Below are positions 25,625-34,360 of a stretch of DNA of 64,000 bases, one piece after another. Made by a program: the position numbers and the translations under genes. The stretch spans positions 1 to 64,000 of the forward strand of contig QCUM01000008.1 in assembly GCA_003210735.1 (NCBI GenBank), read 5' to 3'. Within the stretch, counting starts at the first letter, position 1, and each line of letters begins with the position of its first letter. The DNA comes from Synechococcus sp. AG-679-D13. GTDB lineage: Bacteria > Cyanobacteriota > Cyanobacteriia > PCC-6307 > Cyanobiaceae. The notes beneath the pieces were generated by a model, which did no database searches, was not told the DNA's origin, and saw nothing but the letters and a program-made list of their open reading frames with translations.

Positions 25625-25846
25625 TCAACCCAGCTGGAGATACCAGTGCACCAGGCCGGACAACTGACCGACGATTCCACGGCCGGTGGTCCACTCACCG
25701 ACCACAGCTGCTGTGAATCCAACCATCGCGAAGCGTCCGTTGAGTTGCTCCACAAAACCCAGAGCCGTGGTGTTCCACGGGCGCGCTGTGGTGAGGGATT
25801 CACCGAAGCGCTCGGGCTGCTCGTATTGGAAGGCAGGCCGGTTCAT
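25625..25846 (-). CDS. high-light-inducible protein (HLIP/CAB-ELIP family)
   Basis: 73 residues with the single chlorophyll-binding helix motif EQLNGRFAMVGF followed by hydrophobic TAAVVGEWTTG. Such proteins sit in the thylakoid membrane and bind chlorophyll and carotenoid to protect photosystems and assembly intermediates. Its ATG overlaps the stop of the upstream gene as ATGA. The longer N-terminal extension (MNRPAFQYEQPERFGES) is soluble. Expression is probably stress- and light-dependent, known for the family. Confidence 0.92.
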   Translation of the reverse strand: MNRPAFQYEQPERFGESLTTARPWNTTALGFVEQLNGRFAMVGFTAAVVGEWTTGRGIVGQLSGLVHWYLQLG

Positions 25847-26289
25847 GGCAAAGAGCAGATCCAGCGGACCTTAACGGCCGTGCCTGCCCTGCCGGGGTAT
25901 GGAGTCCATTGGCCCTCTGGATCCTTCTGCTCCATACGACCTTCCGTGCAGTTGGCCCGCATGGGCAGCACGCGGCTGGACCAGGCCGATTGACCGGAAC
26001 GCTTGATCAGCACACCCGCCTCCATTTCCACCGATTTGTGGACAGCCGTGGGATTGCGCAGGTATTCGGCTGCCTCGAAACGATCGGTTCGTGTCGCCTC
26101 CACAAATATCCAGCCCTTGCCTGGCAATTCGCGGCGTCGCAGTTCTCTCCAGGCCGAAGACTCGCTGGCCGGCGACCACTCAGCACGAACGGGCGAAACC
26201 GCTGCGGCATGGGCCATCAGCAGGGCAAGACCAGTAACCAGAGAAAACCGGAAACGGCTGATCCGGGGTTGATAAATCAGGCAGCTCAA
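25843..26289 (-). CDS. secreted hypothetical protein, HLIP operon
   Basis: 148 residues. N-terminal signal peptide (hydrophobic LVTGLALLMAHAAAVSPVRA). The mature part is basic, with SWRELRRRELPGKGWIFVEATR and two Cys (ANCTEG, WICSLP) likely disulphide-linked. No domain recognised. It overlaps the HLIP start by four bases, so the products may share a thylakoid- or periplasm-linked setting. Confidence 0.72.
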   Translation of the reverse strand: MSCLIYQPRISRFRFSLVTGLALLMAHAAAVSPVRAEWSPASESSAWRELRRRELPGKGWIFVEATRTDRFEAAEYLRNPTAVHKSVEMEAGVLIKRSGQSAWSSRVLPMRANCTEGRMEQKDPEGQWTPYPGRAGTAVKVRWICSLP

Positions 26290-26379
26290 TTAATCACCCA
26301 TGAATGCTTAATTACCTAACTTTACGAAGCCTTGAAACGAAAACATGAATCAATAGTTATGGCATCAACAGGGGCAGTG

Positions 26380-26598
26380 ATGTCAGCTTGTGAATGTCAA
26401 CGTCCCAGCGTCATGTCCTCCATCCATCAGGGACGTACTCCCTACACCGTGCGACACAGAAACGCCTCCGGCGAAAAGCTGGAATCGTGCTTCTACGCCA
26501 GCGATGCATTTGAGGCCAGGCTTCTGGCGATGGAATTCAACGCTTACATCCGTCAACATCCCAACAGCATCGATTCGATTCTTCAATCGCTGCACTGA
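26380..26598 (+). CDS. small conserved hypothetical protein
   Basis: 72 residues from ATG 26380 (MSACECQRPSVMSSIHQGRT); ATG 26332 and ATG 26413 are alternatives. A beta-hairpin-like GRTPYTVRHRNASGEKLES precedes a helix FEARLLAMEFNAYIRQH. No domain recognised. Confidence 0.55.
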   Translation: MSACECQRPSVMSSIHQGRTPYTVRHRNASGEKLESCFYASDAFEARLLAMEFNAYIRQHPNSIDSILQSLH

Positions 26599-26637
26599 GC
26601 TGTTTTCACCATTTCCAGTGGGCCTGGCAAACGATCG

Positions 26638-26835
26638 TCAGTCGTTAGGCCCCTCCTTCACAGCAGCACGACGGCGCTCAACCTGGACGAACATCAACCA
26701 AGCCAGGCTGCTCAGACAACCTCCCAACCAATCGCTACGCAGCAGCTCGACGATTGCAATCGTGCTGGCACCAATCCGGAGGCCCCGCAGCAGCCAATCC
26801 ATGACAGGGGGACTCTGAGGTTGATCACGCTGCAT
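26638..26835 (-). CDS. small membrane protein
   Basis: 65 residues from ATG 26835 (MQRDQPQSPPVMDWLLRGLR), or 54 from ATG 26802. Two hydrophobic helices with a basic tail (ERRRAAVKE). Divergent from the 26853 gene with only a short gap. Confidence 0.55.
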   Translation of the reverse strand: MQRDQPQSPPVMDWLLRGLRIGASTIAIVELLRSDWLGGCLSSLAWLMFVQVERRRAAVKEGPND

Positions 26836-26852
26836 GGTTGGTATCCGGAAGG

Positions 26853-27368
26853 ATGGCTGCGTTGCTCGCTTCCATGATCCACGACGCTCCAACCGATTCA
26901 GATGTTGTTCTGGAGCTGGAACAACTGGCGCGGCGCCAGGGCACAGGACTCGCAGCGGATGACCTTGATGGCTGCTGGCAGCTGAATCAGACCTGGTCAC
27001 GCGAGGGCAATGCCTCATCCAGCGTCAGCATCGGTCTTCTGCGTGGCCTGCAGGCCTGCCTGATGCTGGAACGGCAAGGCGATGGCATGGCCATCGCCAA
27101 CCAGGTGAGCCTTGGCGCGGTTCAGCTCCGCTTCGATGGCACCGCTTCCCTGAAGGGTCGCCAGCCAATGCTGATGTTCAGCTTCGACTCCGTACGCCTG
27201 AAGGTCGGTTCCCTGACGCTGGTGAACCGGTCGCTTCCCGCACCGGCAAAACAACGACAGCCTTTCTTCGCGCTGATTGCGATGGGTGCCGAGCGCGGCT
27301 GGCTCTGCGCGCGCGGCAAAGGTGGTGGACTGGCGCTCTGGATTCGTACCCCCGACAACGCTGCATGA
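26853..27368 (+). CDS. conserved hypothetical, possibly PAP/fibrillin-like
   Basis: 171 residues from ATG 26853 (MAALLASMIHD); a start five codons earlier is possible. DDLDGCWQLNQTWSREGN resembles the LDGxWxLxYT opening of plastid lipid-associated (fibrillin) proteins, and alternating beta-like stretches follow (VQLRFDGTASL, FDSVRLKVGSLTLV). Fibrillin identity is inference only. The stop overlaps the Nudix start by four bases, so they are probably co-translated. Confidence 0.6.
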   Translation: MAALLASMIHDAPTDSDVVLELEQLARRQGTGLAADDLDGCWQLNQTWSREGNASSSVSIGLLRGLQACLMLERQGDGMAIANQVSLGAVQLRFDGTASLKGRQPMLMFSFDSVRLKVGSLTLVNRSLPAPAKQRQPFFALIAMGAERGWLCARGKGGGLALWIRTPDNAA

Positions 27369-27814
27369 AACCCGCCGTTGCCCTTGCCATGCTTGAGCGA
27401 GACGACCGCTGGCTTCTGCAGCTGCGCGACGACATCGACACCATCCTCTGCCCTGGCCAATGGGGGCTGTTTGGCGGTCACCTGGAACCCGGGGAAACAC
27501 CTGAACAGGCCGTGCAACGTGAACTGGAGGAAGAGATCGCCTGGCGGCCTGATCCTCCCTTGCAGCCATGGTTCAGCGACGCGAGCGGAATCAGGGAGGT
27601 GCATGTGTTCCGGGGGGAACTGCTGCGCCCGCTGAAGGAGCTACAGCTGCTGGAGGGTCAGGACTGGACCTTGGCCAGCCTTTCGGAGCTGCGCAGCGAA
27701 ACGATCTGGAGCAAACGCTGCGGGGAGTACCGGCCGACCATTGCTGGACTGAAGACTGTGGTGCAGCGGCTGCAGGCGGAGGCGAACCAGGCGGAGGCGA
27801 ATCAGGATGACTGA
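27365..27814 (+). CDS. Nudix hydrolase
   Basis: 149 residues. The Nudix box is clear: GGHLEPGETPEQAVQRELEE followed by EI, matching GX5EX7REX2EEX with Ala where Gly is common. It would hydrolyse a nucleoside diphosphate-linked substrate, unspecified. It starts within the stop of the upstream gene and overlaps the ABC ATPase start by eight bases. The C-terminus repeats EANQAEANQ. Confidence 0.85.
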   Translation: MKPAVALAMLERDDRWLLQLRDDIDTILCPGQWGLFGGHLEPGETPEQAVQRELEEEIAWRPDPPLQPWFSDASGIREVHVFRGELLRPLKELQLLEGQDWTLASLSELRSETIWSKRCGEYRPTIAGLKTVVQRLQAEANQAEANQDD

Positions 27815-28613
27815 CCCCTGGCTGGAGATCAGCGAAGGAGAAGCGTGGCTCAGCGGCAAGCCCGTGCTGCGGAATCTGAACCTGCAGCTCCGCCTCGGCG
27901 AATCCACCACCATCCTGGGCCCGAACGGCGCCGGCAAGAGCAGCCTGGTGAAGTTGATCGACCGCAGCCTGCATCCGATCGTTCAGCCGCATTCACAGTT
28001 CAGGTTGTTCGGCAAGACGAACGTCAATCTCTGGGACCTGCGCCGACACATCGGGGTGCTGAACAGCGAACTGGAGCAGCGCTTCCCCCAAGCTCTACCG
28101 GCCGCCGAGGTCGTCTTAAGCAATTTCTTCGGGTCGATGCGACTGGGGCGAGACCAGGTGCCGACGGCACAACAGCAGCAGGTCGCCCGAAACCTGATGC
28201 AGCAGCTTGGCTTGGCAGCCATCCTCAATCAGCGCTATGGAGATCTGTCTGATGGGCAGCGACGCCGCTTACTGATCGCCCGGGCACTGGTCCATGACCC
28301 GGATGTGCTCGTCCTGGACGAACCGAGCCGAGCCCTTGATCTGCGGGCCTGTCATCAACTGATCGATTGCCTGCGCCAGCTCTGCCGCCGGGGAACAACG
28401 GTTGTGCAGGTCACTCACAGGATCGACACCATCCTTCCTGAAATGGAACGGGTTCTGTTCCTCAACAACGGCACCATCTCCGCCGACGGCAGTCCTGAAG
28501 ACATGCTCAGCGCCGATCGGTTGAGTGATCTGTTCTCAACACCGCTCACCGTGGTGGAGTCCGGTGGATTCCGTCAGGTGTTACCGGATGGAACTACTTG
28601 GGACGCTTGGTGA
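27807..28613 (+). CDS. ABC transporter ATP-binding protein
   Basis: 268 residues. Walker A GPNGAGKSS, Q-loop region before LPAAEVVLSNFFGSM, signature LSDGQRRRLLIARAL, Walker B VLVLDEPSRALD and H-loop VTHRID. No membrane partner adjoins, so it may work with a distant permease or as a soluble ModF/PhrA-like ATPase. It overlaps the Nudix gene, forming a three-gene run from 26853. Confidence 0.87.
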   Translation: MTDPWLEISEGEAWLSGKPVLRNLNLQLRLGESTTILGPNGAGKSSLVKLIDRSLHPIVQPHSQFRLFGKTNVNLWDLRRHIGVLNSELEQRFPQALPAAEVVLSNFFGSMRLGRDQVPTAQQQQVARNLMQQLGLAAILNQRYGDLSDGQRRRLLIARALVHDPDVLVLDEPSRALDLRACHQLIDCLRQLCRRGTTVVQVTHRIDTILPEMERVLFLNNGTISADGSPEDMLSADRLSDLFSTPLTVVESGGFRQVLPDGTTWDAW

Positions 28614-28725
28614 GGTCGCCGAAGTCGTCGTCGTTCGGCTGAAGGAATTGCCACACCACTGGAACGGTGAAAACCACCACCAGTCCGATGGTTGCCCAGA
28701 TGGCCACGGTGTAGTCGCCGTTCAT
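28594..28725 (-). CDS. 43-residue membrane protein
   Basis: MNGDYTVAIWATIGLVVVFT continuing VPVVWQFLQ, then an acidic tail NDDDFGDLTKRPK. One transmembrane helix with a soluble tail, the layout of small thylakoid subunits. It overlaps the ABC ATPase 3' end on the opposite strand by 20 bases. Identity unknown. Confidence 0.55.
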   Translation of the reverse strand: MNGDYTVAIWATIGLVVVFTVPVVWQFLQPNDDDFGDLTKRPK

Positions 28726-28765
28726 CGCCCAAAACCTAGAAACCGGACCTTAGCGGCATCAGCTG

Positions 28766-29605
28766 TCAGGGAGTGAGGTCGCCATGGCTGCGCAACACCC
28801 CGTGCCTGGGCGCGAAAAGAAACGCCAGCAGGAACTGCAGGGTCTGAATGAGGACGATGCAAGCGGCCGTGGGGATGTCAGTCCAGTAACTGATGATTAC
28901 CCCCAGAACACAGGAGACAACGCTGCTGGCAACGGCCAGCAGCGTCATGCGATCGAAGCGATCGGTGAGCAGATAGGCCGTAGCACCGGGGGTCACGAGC
29001 ATGGCGACCACCAAGATGATTCCTACGGTCTGCAGACCGGCGACGGCGGCTAGGGAAAGGAGCCCCAACAACAAGTAATGGAGGAATCCGGTGTTGATTC
29101 CGATCGAACGTGCGTGGGTGGGATCGAAGCAGAACAGCATCAGATCCCGGCGCAGCAACAACAGACAGGCCAGAACGATCATTGAAATCAGAAGCGTCTG
29201 CTGGACATCGCTTGCGGCATTACCAAGGGGGTTGCCGAACAGGATGTGCATTAGATCGATGTTGCTGCGGGTTTTCGACACCAACACCAGCCCCAGAGCA
29301 AAGAAGCCGGTGAAGACAACGCCGATCACCGTGTCTTCCTTCACTCGCGATTTCTGTTTGACGAAGCCGATGGCCGCCACGGAGCCGACGCCGAATACAA
29401 AAGCCCCAACAGCGAACGGCAATCCCAGTGCATAGGCCACCACCACACCGGGAAGAACGGCATGGGAGACCGCATCCCCCATCAGCGCCCAGCCCTTGAG
29501 GGTCATGTAGCAGGACAGCAATCCGCAAACGCCACCAACAAGTGCACTCACCAGAAGCGCCCTCACCATGAAGGCGTGACCCAGGGGTTCCAGCAGCAGA
29601 TCCAT
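28766..29605 (-). CDS. metal ABC transporter permease (Mn/Zn type)
   Basis: 279 residues, ABC-3 family, about eight hydrophobic helices. Signature WALMGDAVSHAVLPGVVVAY, LMHILFGNPLG and GLQTVGIILVVAMLVTPGATA. It would import Mn2+ or Zn2+ with an ATPase and a periplasmic binding protein. The best ATPase candidate lies at 34352-35107 on the same strand, separated by the flotillin region. No binding protein gene is present. Mn is the likely ion in a phototroph, which is inference. Confidence 0.88.
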   Translation of the reverse strand: MDLLLEPLGHAFMVRALLVSALVGGVCGLLSCYMTLKGWALMGDAVSHAVLPGVVVAYALGLPFAVGAFVFGVGSVAAIGFVKQKSRVKEDTVIGVVFTGFFALGLVLVSKTRSNIDLMHILFGNPLGNAASDVQQTLLISMIVLACLLLLRRDLMLFCFDPTHARSIGINTGFLHYLLLGLLSLAAVAGLQTVGIILVVAMLVTPGATAYLLTDRFDRMTLLAVASSVVSCVLGVIISYWTDIPTAACIVLIQTLQFLLAFLFAPRHGVLRSHGDLTP

Positions 29606-29614
29606 CCAATCAGT

Positions 29615-30958
29615 ATGGGCGCGTTGTCGAACGGCCTGATGCCACGCGCCTCAACCCAAACAGCCCGCCCGGCCCTGCGTCGGCTGCCGACACGACCGAG
29701 CCGTCTGGTGCAGGAGGTGGTGCGACGGTTGCTGCCGCTTCTGTTCCGACTTCAGGGTCTGGAACTGCATTGCGAAAACGCCGCGAAGCAACTGGTCCGC
29801 GCTGTCAGCGCACAACAGCGCGGTGAAACCAGCCTGCTGATCGCCTTCCGGCATCCCAGCACCCGGGATCCCGTTGTGCTGGCTGATCTGTTCTGGAACA
29901 GGGTCAGAGCCGAAGCGGACTTGATGGGTCAGCCTCTGCTGCGACCTTTTGAGCTGCGCTTCCTGTACGACCGCGGCATCCCGATCTGGGCAGGCCCGCT
30001 GATCGGATGGCTGCTGCAGCGCTGCGGTGGGATCGCCATCCATCGCGGCCGGCTGGACCGACCGGCTCTCAACCAGGCGCGCAAGGTGCTTGCTCAGGGG
30101 CGTTATCCCCTGGCGGTGGCACCAGAGGGGGCGACCAACAACCTCTCTGGCGAAATGGCACCCCTGGAACCGGGAGTGGCGCAGCTTGCCTTCTGGGCCG
30201 CTGATGATCTGGCCACGAGCAATGACCCGCGCAGCCTGCAGGTGCTGCCGGTGAAAATTCGATACAGCTGGCGTCAACCCAACTGGACAGCCCTCGATGC
30301 ACGGCTGAGCGCCCTGGAACAGCATCTGGGCCTCTCGCCTGATGAGGATCGGAGCGAAGGATCCATCGCGCGGCAACGAAGCCGGCTTCTGGGCATCGGC
30401 ACAGCCCTGATGGAGGTGCTGGAACAGCTGGAGAGACTGCCGACCGATGAGGCACTGCCGCTCACGCAACGCATCGAGATCTACCGCTTGCACGGCCTGG
30501 CAAAAGCGGAGGCTCACTTCCACCTTCGGGCCGGGAGCACCCTGCAGGAACGCTGCCGTCGCATTGAGCAGGCCGCCTGGGATCGGATCTACAGGGAAGG
30601 GCTGGAACAGCTGTCTCCCCTGGACCGCAGCCTTGCGGACTGGGAAGCCCGGGAGGCCGATCTGGAATTAACACGCATGCGCCTGGTGGAACACTTCACC
30701 AGCGTCAGCGGTCACTACGTGAGCGATGCCCCGGACTTCGACCGTCTGGCCGAGATGCTGCTGCTGGTGGAGGAAGCGATCGGCTGGATCGAGGATCGCC
30801 CCTGGGCGGGCCGACCCAGCCTGGGTCCCCAGCGGGTTGAGTTCCACCTTGCTGAACCACTGCTGGTGGCGGACCGGCTGGACGACTATCGAGGCAACCG
30901 CCGCGAAGCGGTGCAGAAGCTGACCGAAGAACTTGCCAAGCGTTTACAGCCCAACTGA
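29615..30958 (+). CDS. PlsC-like 1-acylglycerol-3-phosphate acyltransferase, large
   Basis: 447 residues from ATG 29615, nine bases from the divergent permease. The acyltransferase HX4D motif is in IAFRHPSTRDPVVLADL, and the second conserved block is PLAVAPEGATNN (PEG). A C-terminal extension of about 250 helical residues is longer than standard PlsC and has many Arg/Glu. The substrate may be lysophosphatidate or another lipid. NfeD follows 12 bases later, suggesting linkage to membrane-domain genes. Confidence 0.82.
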   Translation: MGALSNGLMPRASTQTARPALRRLPTRPSRLVQEVVRRLLPLLFRLQGLELHCENAAKQLVRAVSAQQRGETSLLIAFRHPSTRDPVVLADLFWNRVRAEADLMGQPLLRPFELRFLYDRGIPIWAGPLIGWLLQRCGGIAIHRGRLDRPALNQARKVLAQGRYPLAVAPEGATNNLSGEMAPLEPGVAQLAFWAADDLATSNDPRSLQVLPVKIRYSWRQPNWTALDARLSALEQHLGLSPDEDRSEGSIARQRSRLLGIGTALMEVLEQLERLPTDEALPLTQRIEIYRLHGLAKAEAHFHLRAGSTLQERCRRIEQAAWDRIYREGLEQLSPLDRSLADWEAREADLELTRMRLVEHFTSVSGHYVSDAPDFDRLAEMLLLVEEAIGWIEDRPWAGRPSLGPQRVEFHLAEPLLVADRLDDYRGNRREAVQKLTEELAKRLQPN

Positions 30959-30970
30959 ACATTTGTCGCC

Positions 30971-31480
30971 ATGCTCATCGCCTATCTCGTCTGTCTTCTG
31001 GCCGGCGGCATCCTGATCAGCCTGTCCCTCGACAACGAGGGTGGGTTTGACGGTGAGGGGGGTTACCTCTCCCTTCTGTTCAGCACACCGTTCTGGTCCT
31101 TCGGGCTGACCGGGTTCGGCCTTTGTGGTGTTCTGATGCTGCTGCTCAGTCCTGAAGGGTCCTTGTTGCCACCGAGCCTCGTGGCCCTGGTGATGGGGAC
31201 GCTGATGGGATGGGCCGCATCCAGACTCCTGCGCATGCTCGGGCGTCAGGACACCGACAGCCTGGTGCGCAGCGACGATCTCGTAGGCAGAGAGGGGCAG
31301 GTTTCCCTGGCGATCGAAGCTGGCGGACGTGGCTTCGTGGAACTGACCGCCCGGGGCAGCCTGATCCGCAGACCCTCCCGGAGCAGCGACGGCAGAGCGT
31401 TGCCGAAGGGCACCCGCATCGTTGTGATCGCCGCCGATAGCAACACGCTGAGCGTCGAACCAGTGGACCAAACGATCTGA
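30971..31480 (+). CDS. NfeD-like membrane protein
   Basis: 169 residues. Two to three N-terminal hydrophobic helices, then a soluble domain DDLVGREGQVSLAIEAGG...VELTARG, the OB-fold typical of NfeD C-termini. NfeD proteins pair with flotillin/SPFH proteins; two SPFH genes follow directly. It likely forms part of a membrane microdomain scaffold. Confidence 0.75.
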   Translation: MLIAYLVCLLAGGILISLSLDNEGGFDGEGGYLSLLFSTPFWSFGLTGFGLCGVLMLLLSPEGSLLPPSLVALVMGTLMGWAASRLLRMLGRQDTDSLVRSDDLVGREGQVSLAIEAGGRGFVELTARGSLIRRPSRSSDGRALPKGTRIVVIAADSNTLSVEPVDQTI

Positions 31481-31531
31481 TGACAGCCGTCTGAATCCCG
31501 GCTATGGGAAAGGCATCGTTGAAAGGACACG

Positions 31532-32857
31532 ATGAGCGCTCAAGCTCGAGTCCAGGTTCAGGCAGGCCCACCGGCATTCCTTCCATCCAACCGCAATCAG
31601 AGTGAGGCGGTTATCGGAGGCGTGGCGACGCTGTTCGTCGTCCTTGTGGCCCTGAACCTGATCAGCCGCTGGATGATCCGCATCTGCCGGCCCAATGAAT
31701 TGCTGGTGGTCACCGGTTCGCAAAGCAACCAGGGAGATCAGGGCATGAAGGGCTACCGCGTCGTCGCCAATGGCGGCTGGACTTTCGTCAAACCGATCCT
31801 GGAAACAGCACGGCGGATGGATGTGACCCTGCTGCCGGTGCTGGTGGAAGTGAACAACGCCTACTCCCGGGGCGGGACACCCCTGAACATTCAGGCCATC
31901 GCCAACGTGAAGGTGAGCACCGATCCAGCGGTGCGCAACAACGCCATCGAACGGTTCCTCGGTCGGGATTCGAAGGAGATCGTTCAGGTGGCCAAGGAGA
32001 ACCTGGAAGGCAACCTGCGCAGTGTTCTGGCCCAGCTGACACCGGAGCAGGTGAATGAAGACAGGCTTCGCTTCGCCGAACAGATCGCCGAAGACGTTGG
32101 ACAGGACCTTCGCCGCCTGGGATTACAGCTGGACACCCTGAAAATCCAGAGCGTTTCCGACGACGTCGACTATCTCAATTCGATCAGCCGCCGGCGGGTG
32201 GCTCAGATCGTGCGTGATGCCGAGATTGCCGAAGCCGAAGCCATTGGCCAGGCCGAGCGCATCGAGGCAGAAATGGAAGAAGTGGCAGAGGTCGTGCGCA
32301 CCGAGGCTGAAACGGATGTTGTCGAGAAGGACAACGCCGTTCGAACAAAAGTCGCGCAGATGGAGAAGCAGGCGCGATCTGAGGAGGAGCGAACCGCCGC
32401 CGCTGAGCTGGAGGCTCGCGCACGCGCGGAACAGAAGCTGCAGAAAGTGAGGGCTGACCTGGAAAGGCTGCGGCTGCAGGCCGATCAGGTCCTCCCTGCA
32501 GAGGCCAACCAGAAGGCGCAGGAATTGCGCGCCCGTGGTGAAGCAGCCGCAACGGCGGAAGATGTGAAAGCGAGTGCGCTGGTGAACGACCTGCTCACCC
32601 AGGTCTGGGATGAAGCCGGCAGCACAGCTGAACTTGTTTTTCTGCTGCAGCAGATCGAGATGGTGCTGGAGCAGGCCACCCGCCTGCCGGGGCGACTCAC
32701 CCTGAAGCGGGTCACAAGCCTCGATGGCAACGACGCCACCAGCCTGGCAAGCCTCGTTGCCCTGAACCACGTTGTGGTTCGCCAATTCTTCCAGCAGGTG
32801 AAGGAGATCCTCGGGATCGACCTGCTGGCCACCTTGTCGTCTAAAGGAGATCACTGA
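31532..32857 (+). CDS. flotillin/SPFH-domain protein, first copy
   Basis: 441 residues. One N-terminal membrane helix (VIGGVATLFVVLVALNLI), an SPFH/band-7 domain with VVANGGWTFVKPILE, VTLLPVLVEVNNAYSRGG and LEGNLRSVLAQLTPEQV, then a long Glu/Ala/Arg coiled coil (about residues 215-350). Typical flotillin architecture, oligomerising at the cytoplasmic face. Stop and next start overlap (TGATG), so it is coupled to the second flotillin. Confidence 0.9.
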   Translation: MSAQARVQVQAGPPAFLPSNRNQSEAVIGGVATLFVVLVALNLISRWMIRICRPNELLVVTGSQSNQGDQGMKGYRVVANGGWTFVKPILETARRMDVTLLPVLVEVNNAYSRGGTPLNIQAIANVKVSTDPAVRNNAIERFLGRDSKEIVQVAKENLEGNLRSVLAQLTPEQVNEDRLRFAEQIAEDVGQDLRRLGLQLDTLKIQSVSDDVDYLNSISRRRVAQIVRDAEIAEAEAIGQAERIEAEMEEVAEVVRTEAETDVVEKDNAVRTKVAQMEKQARSEEERTAAAELEARARAEQKLQKVRADLERLRLQADQVLPAEANQKAQELRARGEAAATAEDVKASALVNDLLTQVWDEAGSTAELVFLLQQIEMVLEQATRLPGRLTLKRVTSLDGNDATSLASLVALNHVVVRQFFQQVKEILGIDLLATLSSKGDH

Positions 32858-34068
32858 TGTTCATTGCCATTGGTCTGACAGGTGCCGCCGGTGCATGGGC
32901 CTTCGTGGCTCTTCTGCGGCAGCTGTATTACATCTGCCAACCCAGTGAGGTGTTGATCTTCTCCGGCCTGCGTCGACGCATCGGATCCGGCCAGCAGGTT
33001 GGCTACCGCACGGTGCGAGGCGGCAGCGCCCTGCGCATTCCTGTGCTTGAGGAGGTCACGCGACTCGACCTCAGCAACATGACCATCGACCTGCGTGTTG
33101 AGAACGCTTATTCGAAAGGAGGGATTCCGCTCAACGTCTCCGGCGTCGCCAACATCAAGATCTCCGGTGACGAACCCGGCATCCACAACGCGATTGAACG
33201 GCTGATCGGCAAGGAGCAGGACGAGATCCGACACATCGCCAAGGAAACCCTTGAAGGCAATCTCCGCGGCGTGATGGCCAGCCTTACCCCGGAACAACTC
33301 AATGAAGACAAGGTGACTTTTGCCCGCACCCTGCTCGAGGAGGCTGAGGACGACCTCCAGAAACTGGGGCTGGTTCTCGACACGCTCCAAATCCAGAACA
33401 TCTCCGATGACGTTCGCTATCTGGATTCCATCGGTCGCAAGCAGCTGGTGGAGCTCAAGCGCGACTCACGGATCGCTGAAGCTGAAGCCAAGTCGCAGTC
33501 ATCCGTGAAGCAGTCAGAAAACGAGCGGATCACATCACTGCGTCGCCTCGATAAGGAGCTGGCCATTGCGACAGCGGAAGCGGAAAAACGTGTGAAGGAT
33601 GCCCTCACCCGCCGCGATGCACTGGTGGCAGAAGTGCAAGCGAAGGTGGGTGCAGAGCTGGCCAGAGCCGAAGCGGAGATCCCTGTACAACAGGAACGGA
33701 TCAAACAGGTCACCGAACAGCTTCAGGCCGATGTGATTGCTCCAGCGGAGTCGGAATGCAAAACAATGATGGCGGCGGCGAAGGGTCAGGCCGCCACGAT
33801 CGTTGAGCAGGGTCGATCCCAGGCGGAAGGACTGCGGGAGCTGGTGGAGTCGCTCAAGCAATCCGGTGATGACGCCAAACGCCTGTTCCTGCTGCAAAAG
33901 CTGGAGCCTTTGCTGACCATGCTCAGCGACACGGTGCAACCGATCGAGGTGGAAGAAGTGAATCTGATCGGGGAACGGGAGGGACAAACCAACCTCTCCC
34001 TGGCCACTTTGCTCAAGCAGTTTCAGGAGACCACCGGACTGCGTTTGCCTGTCAGCGAGCCCGAATGA
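32857..34068 (+). CDS. flotillin/SPFH-domain protein, second copy
   Basis: 403 residues, a diverged paralogue of the upstream gene: N-terminal membrane helix (GLTGAAGAWAFVALLRQLYY), SPFH domain (YRTVRGGSALRIPVLEEVT, NAYSKGGIPLNVSG, LEGNLRGVMASLTPEQL) and a coiled coil with KSQSSVKQSENERI. Two adjacent flotillins would allow a hetero-oligomer. The start codon overlaps the first flotillin's stop. Confidence 0.9.
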   Translation: MFIAIGLTGAAGAWAFVALLRQLYYICQPSEVLIFSGLRRRIGSGQQVGYRTVRGGSALRIPVLEEVTRLDLSNMTIDLRVENAYSKGGIPLNVSGVANIKISGDEPGIHNAIERLIGKEQDEIRHIAKETLEGNLRGVMASLTPEQLNEDKVTFARTLLEEAEDDLQKLGLVLDTLQIQNISDDVRYLDSIGRKQLVELKRDSRIAEAEAKSQSSVKQSENERITSLRRLDKELAIATAEAEKRVKDALTRRDALVAEVQAKVGAELARAEAEIPVQQERIKQVTEQLQADVIAPAESECKTMMAAAKGQAATIVEQGRSQAEGLRELVESLKQSGDDAKRLFLLQKLEPLLTMLSDTVQPIEVEEVNLIGEREGQTNLSLATLLKQFQETTGLRLPVSEPE

Positions 34069-34123
34069 ATCTTGTCAGCCGCAGCTGGCTCCATCAATAT
34101 CGCCCCTGAGTTATGAGCCCTAC

Positions 34124-34360
34124 ATGTCGCGAGCGACACGCCTGATCCGCAAGCTTGACAAGGCTTTGGCGCTTCACCAGAGCTTCGGCGACGACCCTGA
34201 AGCTTTCGTGGATGACCTGGTCGAAGCTCTTCAACATGACGTGGCGACCATTCAAGCCAAGGACAAACCCACCCATTGGGCTGAGATCTATGTGGAGCGG
34301 GACCGAGCCCTGATCAAACAGCAGGTGCTGAACCGAATCATGCAGAAAGGCTCAGAGTGA
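34124..34360 (+). CDS. small conserved hypothetical protein
   Basis: 78 residues, all helical and charged: RATRLIRKLDKALALHQSF, EALQHDVATIQAKD, ALIKQQVLNRIMQKGSE. No domain recognised. It follows the flotillins by 55 bases and overlaps the 3' end of the convergent metal ABC ATPase by nine bases. Confidence 0.6.
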   Translation: MSRATRLIRKLDKALALHQSFGDDPEAFVDDLVEALQHDVATIQAKDKPTHWAEIYVERDRALIKQQVLNRIMQKGSE

